A stretch of DNA of 64,000 bases, taken from JBJMQS01 sp045802605 (GTDB lineage: Bacteria > Planctomycetota > Planctomycetia > Gemmatales > Gemmataceae). Shown here piece after piece: positions 59,485 to 64,000 of this stretch. The notes under the pieces were generated by a model that was not told where the DNA came from, did not search any database, and was given only the letters and a program-made list of their open reading frames with translations. The DNA lies in NCBI GenBank assembly GCA_045802605.1, contig JBJMQS010000015.1, forward strand, positions 62,001-126,000, in the 5' to 3' direction. The number at the start of each line of letters is the position of its first letter. The stretch's first letter is position 1. A program made the position numbers and the translations under genes.

Positions 59485-60597
59485 ATGGACCAACCGGCGA
59501 TTGCCACTTTTCGAGCCGAAATAGACGACCGCCAGGCCGCCGTAGCTCGATTATTGGAGACCGCGAAAGCCGAACAACTACTGCTGATGGATCCTGCAAA
59601 TAAGACTTGGTTTGTTGGCAACCAAATCTGTCGCGGCATGTTGGACCCGCAGGACGAAGCCTGTCTGATCATCACGCCAAGTCAGCGGTGGCTCATTTGC
59701 TCGAACACTGATTCCCAAAGGATCTTTGACGCCTATCTCGATCGGCTTGGATTTCAATTGAAGGAGTGGCCCTGGCACATTGGCCGCGAACAGTTGCTCG
59801 CCGACCTGTGCCAAAACCGCACGATCGCATCGGATCGCTTGCTGCGCGACACCATTTCGGTCGCCAACGAATTGCGTGCACTGCGACTTGCATTGTCGCC
59901 GTCGATGCAATCTTCCGTGATTCATCTGGGCCGCGATCTCGCCCATTCTTTGGAAGCCACCTGCCGCAACATCGAACGAAGTTCAACGGAAGTCGAAATT
60001 GCCGGACATCTCGGCCATCGACTACTCAGGCGAGGAATCGAACCGGTCGCCATTCAGGTCGCTGCCGATCGCCGATGGGCGATCGACCCGCGGCCATCAC
60101 CGACGGCACAAAAGATCGATAAGTGCTGTGCCGTAAGTGCGACTGTCCGTCGCGGTGGCGTCCATGCGACGGCTGCGCGGATCGTTTCGTTCGGCCCGCC
60201 TGCCAATGAAGTGCGGGCTGACATTGACACGGTGGGCCCCATCGCCTCGGCCCGCGTGGCCCATTTGCGAACTGGCGCGACAATCCGAGATGTTTTCGAG
60301 GGGGGGCAAGTCGTCGCCACGGCCCTCAATGCTGAAGAAGCATGGCGAGCCGAGCCGTTCGCGTGGCAGACCGGCATTCAGCCGGTCGAGGTCAATCCCG
60401 GCCCCCTCTCCGGCCAGATTTTGGAACCCGGCCATGCCGTGGTTCTGCAAACGCGCATCGGCGGCATTATCCACCTAGAGACGTTTCTTTTGCGAACGGA
60501 TCGTGTTGACTGGGCCACCCGGCCCGAGGAATGGCCGATCCGGCGCTACCGGGTTGGGGAACAATCCATCGAACTCGCCGACATTTTGGTTCGCTGA
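59485..60597 (+). CDS. M24-like (creatinase-fold) protein with lost metal ligands
   Basis: A 370-residue protein with the two-part layout of Xaa-Pro peptidases: an N-terminal creatinase-type domain (about 1-140) and a C-terminal pita-bread domain. The expected metal ligands are mostly missing. Where M24 has D.G...D it reads AVSATVRRGGVHATAARI; the His and first Glu sites appear replaced (EVNPGPL and VVLQTRIGG), while the last Glu in HLETFLL is kept. It is therefore probably not an active peptidase, though the fold could bind a ligand. It starts 2 bases after the flavin reductase-like stop. Relatives of this type need checking by alignment. Confidence 0.72.
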   Translation: MDQPAIATFRAEIDDRQAAVARLLETAKAEQLLLMDPANKTWFVGNQICRGMLDPQDEACLIITPSQRWLICSNTDSQRIFDAYLDRLGFQLKEWPWHIGREQLLADLCQNRTIASDRLLRDTISVANELRALRLALSPSMQSSVIHLGRDLAHSLEATCRNIERSSTEVEIAGHLGHRLLRRGIEPVAIQVAADRRWAIDPRPSPTAQKIDKCCAVSATVRRGGVHATAARIVSFGPPANEVRADIDTVGPIASARVAHLRTGATIRDVFEGGQVVATALNAEEAWRAEPFAWQTGIQPVEVNPGPLSGQILEPGHAVVLQTRIGGIIHLETFLLRTDRVDWATRPEEWPIRRYRVGEQSIELADILVR

Positions 60598-60640
60598 TGA
60601 GCCTCGCCGCGGCGCATGGCCGGGCGTATCCTCACCCCAC

Positions 60641-61204
60641 ATGAGCAGCGATCCCAAAGTCCAAACAGAGCTTGCGACGAAAATTACCCGGCTCGTTGAA
60701 GAACGAGGCTGGAACCAGGAAGATTTTGCTCGCATCACCAACCTCAACCGGCACACAGTCCGGCAGATTCTTCTTGGGCAAGGTCGAAAACTTCGGAACG
60801 CCACCATTCAGGCCTGTGCCCGCGCACTCGGGTTGTCAGTCAGCGAATTGCGGTCGCTGCCTTTAGAGCGGCTGCTGCCCCGCATGCGTGGCCAAACGCC
60901 GGTTGAAGGGGATGAGCAGTGGAAGCGGATCATGGCGCAGGTCGCGCAGCCCGAGCTGCAAGCCTGGCTATTGCGAAATGAAGAACGTGCTCGCCGGCTA
61001 TCGCCAGCAGAAATCGAAGAGTTGCTGTCAATGCAAGGCGATGGCGGACCGCTAGCCGCCGTCGGCGTGGGCCGCGTCATAGAGACGCTGGAACGAAAAC
61101 GAGAATTGCTCGATCGCGTGCGGGCGATCGCCGGATCCGAATATCTAGCGCTCCTGGAACAATTCGTGGAACTCCTTTACGAAAAAATTCGCGTCGATCG
61201 CTAG
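60641..61204 (+). CDS. XRE-family helix-turn-helix protein
   Basis: A 187-residue DNA-binding protein. Residues about 10-70 form an XRE-type helix-turn-helix (ITRLVEERGWNQEDFARITNLNRHTVRQILLGQGRKLRNATIQACARALGLSVSEL). The rest is helical and charged with no known sensor domain: ARRLSPAEIEELLSMQ, VIETLERKRELLDRVRAIAG, LLEQFVELLYEKIR. The ATG at 60641 is used; the upstream frame overlaps the previous gene. It is a cytoplasmic regulator with unknown targets. Confidence 0.83.
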   Translation: MSSDPKVQTELATKITRLVEERGWNQEDFARITNLNRHTVRQILLGQGRKLRNATIQACARALGLSVSELRSLPLERLLPRMRGQTPVEGDEQWKRIMAQVAQPELQAWLLRNEERARRLSPAEIEELLSMQGDGGPLAAVGVGRVIETLERKRELLDRVRAIAGSEYLALLEQFVELLYEKIRVDR

Positions 61205-61294
61205 GACTTTTTTGTTGACACACTTTCAGAAGGTGGTATAGCCGCCGGTTCAGTGAAGCATTGTCGTTCGACGGGGCTGACGGGGAGGTGCCGC

Positions 61295-61717
61295 ATGAGC
61301 GCGCGCTTAGGGGCAATCGCAGGGATCGCGTGGTTTGGACTGGCCGGCGTTGCGTCGGGGCAACAGCAGGCCTCCTCATTTTTCACGGGGGTGCCATCCA
61401 CGCAAATCAACAATGTCGCCGTCGATACGTCAAAGTCGGTCGTCCCATCGCAAGGTAGTTCTGCGCTGTTTAACCGATTCAACTTTTCCGCGTTGTTCAG
61501 CCGTTCGACGATCCCGTCACCGACACCGACTCGAGGTGTCAGCCCGCTGCCGCCACCAAGCGCGTTTCCCAGCACGAGCTATCAGCCCTTCAAAATGGTG
61601 GGCAACCCGCCATTTTTGATCAAGTGGATGTTTGGCAGTTCCGACAAGAGCCCGATTCAACCGGCGAGACCATTCACGCCTTCCAATCCCACGCCGGTCG
61701 GCCCCGGCAGCAGCTAG
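61295..61717 (+). CDS. Small exported protein, function unknown
   Basis: A 140-residue exported protein. The signal peptide (ARLGAIAGIAWFGLAGVASG) is followed by a low-complexity Pro/Ser/Thr/Asn-rich mature part (STIPSPTPTRGVSPLPPPSAFPSTS) and ends in PTPVGPGSS. It has no recognisable domain and may be disordered or a spacer-type surface protein. ATG 61295 follows GAGGT; the frame from 61253 has no such site. A hairpin follows its stop. Confidence 0.7.
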   Translation: MSARLGAIAGIAWFGLAGVASGQQQASSFFTGVPSTQINNVAVDTSKSVVPSQGSSALFNRFNFSALFSRSTIPSPTPTRGVSPLPPPSAFPSTSYQPFKMVGNPPFLIKWMFGSSDKSPIQPARPFTPSNPTPVGPGSS

Positions 61718-61728
61718 TCGTTCATTAA

Positions 61729-61769
61729 CAGTGGTCAGTCGGCGGTCAAACCGTATTCACTGACCACTG
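61729..61769. repeat. Palindrome after the small exported protein gene
   Basis: CAGTGGTCAGT (61729-61739) pairs with ACTGACCACTG (61759-61769), a perfect 11-bp stem with a 19-base loop. Palindromes built from this AGTGGTCAGT/ACTGACCACT wording are seen between genes in environmental bacteria. It probably acts as a terminator or REP-like element. Confidence 0.7.
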
Positions 61770-61797
61770 ACAATTGTTAACGACACATGTTGGCCAC

Positions 61798-63126
61798 ATG
61801 CCCCACGTCGATTCCATTCGCTGTCCGCTTTGCGGGACACCCTGCACTGTTGGGCGGTTGTCAGCCGTCACTTGGCTAGCCCCACCGGTTGTCGATGCCG
61901 TCCGCGAGCGCTTTCCAAACTGGGATCCTACCGACGGCGCGTGTCCCGATTGTGCTCGGCTGCAACTTCAACGTGTGTTGACGGAGCTTTCTCTTTCGCC
62001 GCCCAAAGAGGCGCCGTCGAATAAACACTTGCCAGCGTGGGAGTGCTTGCCGACGACCTTTCGTGTCGGCGCGGATCCTCGGTTCACGGGGGCCGGCATC
62101 ACAATGGCGATCATTGACGCGGCATTTTATCCACATCCAGATTTGATTAAGCCGCGCAATCGAATTCGTGCTTGGGTCGATGCGACCGGCCCGCGACTGC
62201 GTGCTATTCGCTTCAAGCCAGATGACATTCCGCGCTGGCCCGGCTGGGACAAAATCGCGGCCTCCCAATGGCATGGGCTCATGGCGAGCGGCATCGCCGC
62301 AGGCAACGGCCGGCTTAGTCACGGACTCTATCGCGGCTTAGCAAGCGAAGCGGACGTTATTCTCGTTCAAACGATGGACGCTCGCCATCGCATCACCAAT
62401 GCCACGCTAGAGAAGGCGTTACGCTGGCTCAGAAAGAACGCTGAAGAATTTCAATTGAAAATTGTCAACTTCTCGGTCGCCGGCGATCCCGTAGTCCCTT
62501 TGCCACACAATATCGTCGATGTGGAATGCGAACGGCTAGTGAAAATGGGCGTGACATTGGTCGCTGCCGTGGGCAACACCGCGCGGCCATTTTTGGTACC
62601 TCCTTCCACTTGTCCCGATGTGATCTCCGTCGGCGGCATCGATGACCGCGATCGGATTGATCCGGAAGTTTGGCGGATCTGGCACAGCAACTATGGCACG
62701 GCCACCGATGGCTCAGCAAAGCCGCACGTCGTCGCGCCAAGTTGGCGCGTCGTAGCGCCTCTCCTGCCCAGGTCGGGCGTGGCGAATGAAGCAAAAGAGC
62801 TGTTCGCGCGTCGATTGCTCGGCGACCGCACTGCCGAGTCGCGAATAGATGATCAAAAACTCGTTACACCGTATTACCAGCACATGGACGGCACCAGCGT
62901 CGCCGCACCAATTGTCTCAGGCATTGCGGCTGGGATGCTGCAGGCGAACCCGGATCTCACACCGATCCGGATTCGGGAACTGCTAATGAAATCCGCGCGA
63001 TCGGTGGTGAACGCCCCGGTCGCTCGCCAAGGGGCCGGAGCCGTGCAAGCCGCCAAGGCCATCGCGCTTGCCTTGGCCGAGCGGAAATACCGAAGGCCGC
63101 TGGGCCGGCGAAGGCGGCGAGATTAA
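61798..63126 (+). CDS. Zinc-ribbon subtilisin-like serine peptidase
   Basis: A 442-residue protein. Residues 1-55 carry a zinc-ribbon-like set of Cys: Cys9-x2-Cys12 (plus Cys16) and Cys49-x2-Cys52. The S8 peptidase domain follows with the triad Asp107 (MAIIDAAFYPHPDL), His159 (QWHGLMASG) and Ser367 (DGTSVAAPIVSG), and the oxyanion Asn260 (AAVGN). No signal peptide or prodomain is visible, so it is probably cytoplasmic and made in active form. The very basic end (RRPLGRRRRRD) is unusual. ATG 61798 is preferred to a TTG at 61774. It converges with the arginase-fold gene, overlapping 4 bases. The substrate is unknown. Confidence 0.87.
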   Translation: MPHVDSIRCPLCGTPCTVGRLSAVTWLAPPVVDAVRERFPNWDPTDGACPDCARLQLQRVLTELSLSPPKEAPSNKHLPAWECLPTTFRVGADPRFTGAGITMAIIDAAFYPHPDLIKPRNRIRAWVDATGPRLRAIRFKPDDIPRWPGWDKIAASQWHGLMASGIAAGNGRLSHGLYRGLASEADVILVQTMDARHRITNATLEKALRWLRKNAEEFQLKIVNFSVAGDPVVPLPHNIVDVECERLVKMGVTLVAAVGNTARPFLVPPSTCPDVISVGGIDDRDRIDPEVWRIWHSNYGTATDGSAKPHVVAPSWRVVAPLLPRSGVANEAKELFARRLLGDRTAESRIDDQKLVTPYYQHMDGTSVAAPIVSGIAAGMLQANPDLTPIRIRELLMKSARSVVNAPVARQGAGAVQAAKAIALALAERKYRRPLGRRRRRD

Positions 63127-63944
63127 GGCGATTCGTATCGTTGCAACAAAATGTACTCGACAAGCCAAATCAACAAACTGAGGCTTCGGTCATTGAGGTC
63201 ACGTCCCGGATCGAACTCGGAAATGGCCAAGCCAGCCAATTGGTTTTTCCCGATGGCTCCCACGATCTTCAACAACTGTTGCGGATTCAGACCAAATGGC
63301 AGTGCGTCATTGACCGCCGGGAAAAAAGTCGGATCGAGGACGTCAACGTCGATGTCAACGAACACTTTGCCGGCCGAGCTTATGGATTTTCGTATTAGCG
63401 CGAGTGCTTCATTCTCGTCCGAGGTAACATCAGCCGCACTGAAAACCGTGCGATAAAAGCACTCGACATCCTCTTTTGGCAGAAACAGATCTCGGTGCCC
63501 CACGTTAATGATGATGGGCGGCGGGTCGAGATGCCGCAAGAAGTTTCCATGGGACAATTCCGATTTGCATTCCCGCAAGTGATAGAGATCCAAATGTGCG
63601 TCGAGTTGAAGGATCGTCGCATCCTTTTTGCCTGCCAGCTCTTCATAGAGCGGCAACACGCTCAGATGATTCCCGCCAAGCCAGATCAAAAACTGACCTT
63701 CGTCGATTGCTCGCCTTGCAGCTTCCCGGGCTTTCGTCCGCCAGTTCGCATAATCCTCGGAAGTCTCCAGCGGCAATTCGCGAATGGTGATTTGGCCTGC
63801 ATACGCCTGCGCACGGTGGGGCCGGTCATCATCCTGATTGTCGTCGAGCATTTCGCGAAGCGCGTCCGCGAGCAGTTCGGCCCCGGACATGGTGCCCGGG
63901 TTGCCGAATTGGGCGTAGGGACAAACATAGATCAAAGTTTTCAC
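63123..63944 (-). CDS. Arginase/agmatinase-fold (ureohydrolase) protein
   Basis: A 273-residue protein with the ureohydrolase metal-site pattern: GGNH with His93 (family GGDH), DAHLD (Asp115, His117, Asp119), SHGN (131-134) and DVDVLDP (Asp199 and Asp201). The two-metal ligand set is therefore intact, except that the usual GGDH Asp is Asn. Family members split guanidino compounds (arginine, agmatine, formiminoglutamate) to release urea or formamide. The subgroup is not clear, so the substrate is open. The GTG at 63944 is embedded in GTGA with the stop of the next gene upstream on this strand. It lies tail to tail with the subtilase. Confidence 0.85.
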   Translation of the reverse strand: MKTLIYVCPYAQFGNPGTMSGAELLADALREMLDDNQDDDRPHRAQAYAGQITIRELPLETSEDYANWRTKAREAARRAIDEGQFLIWLGGNHLSVLPLYEELAGKKDATILQLDAHLDLYHLRECKSELSHGNFLRHLDPPPIIINVGHRDLFLPKEDVECFYRTVFSAADVTSDENEALALIRKSISSAGKVFVDIDVDVLDPTFFPAVNDALPFGLNPQQLLKIVGAIGKNQLAGLAISEFDPGRDLNDRSLSLLIWLVEYILLQRYESP

Positions 63945-64000
63945 GGCGACTCTGACTCCTCATTCATCTTGCGCAGATTCACTGCTGCAACCGACAGCTT
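63941..64000 (-). CDS. C-terminal end of a gene from the right edge (partial)
   Basis: The minus-strand frame entering from 64000 ends KLSVAAVNLRKMNEESESP followed by TGA at 63943-63941, overlapping the GTG start of the ureohydrolase gene in GTGA. The coupling supports a real gene of the same operon. The 19 residues are too few to name. Confidence 0.5.
   Translation of the reverse strand, partial: KLSVAAVNLRKMNEESESP

Noticed and set aside
1..64000. tRNA, rRNA, phage or insertion-sequence genes
   Set aside because: I looked for the T-loop GGTTCGAATCC pattern, transposase-like DDE blocks and integrases and found none I could support. I could not run a covariance-model search.

Overview
The window comes from a member of the Planctomycetota, probably near Pirellulales; the order is a guess. 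The pointers are a huge exported beta-helix protein with a planctomycete-style LEER-type N-terminal motif, CSLREA modules and a C-terminal dockerin; a small CxxCH cytochrome-like exported protein; many short secreted or zinc-ribbon membrane proteins without characterised relatives; and short isolated operons on alternating strands. I saw no rRNA, tRNA, CRISPR array or intact insertion sequence. The DNA reads as ordinary core chromosome with a few dispersed palindromic repeats.

Layout. 1-5.6 kb (+): folE, two membrane or zinc-ribbon proteins, moaD-moaE-moaA (GTP-derived pterins), then a redox/selenium group: a DsbD-N-like exported protein, a SelW/Rdx-type selenoprotein read through an in-frame UGA with a hairpin just downstream, and selD. 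5.6-10.4 kb: a receiver-like/XRE regulator (-), then purA-uppS-cdsA-phoH (+). 10.6-15.4 kb (-): the 1594-residue beta-helix/dockerin protein. 15.4-18.9 kb (+): a half-length UvrC homologue, a HAD hydrolase and glyA. 18.9-25.5 kb: folP-proA-lipoprotein (-), a NUDIX hydrolase (+) and bifunctional putA (-). 25.6-36.5 kb: a cytochrome-like protein (+), then CorC-like, S9 peptidase, TPR-like, HEAT-repeat, argH and aspS genes (all -). 36.6-45.8 kb: membrane proteins of glycosyltransferase type, sppA (-), and a DUF11-like surface protein. 45.8-50.5 kb: nagA (+) facing yidC-mnmE (-). 50.6-56.1 kb (-): a phosphodiesterase-like protein, and a 2-oxoacid:ferredoxin oxidoreductase (korA-korB) bracketed by two CBS-pair proteins. 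56.2-64 kb: a PPP-like phosphatase, a methyltransferase, a TlpA-like protein, a flavin reductase-like protein, a degenerate M24-like protein, an XRE regulator, a zinc-ribbon subtilase, and an arginase-fold protein (-).

How the genes fit together. Most are housekeeping: folate and molybdopterin synthesis, purine, proline, serine/glycine and arginine metabolism, phospholipid and undecaprenyl precursors, membrane-protein insertion and tRNA modification. The most distinctive unit is the selenoprotein operon at 3.8-5.6 kb, where a standard annotation would miss the selenoprotein because its UGA is read as stop. Next come the CBS-korA-korB-CBS operon, the exported HEAT protein carrying a receiver-like domain, and a long palindromic element inserted in frame in a membrane-protein gene. 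Convergent neighbours are packed very tightly; several abut or overlap at their stop codons.
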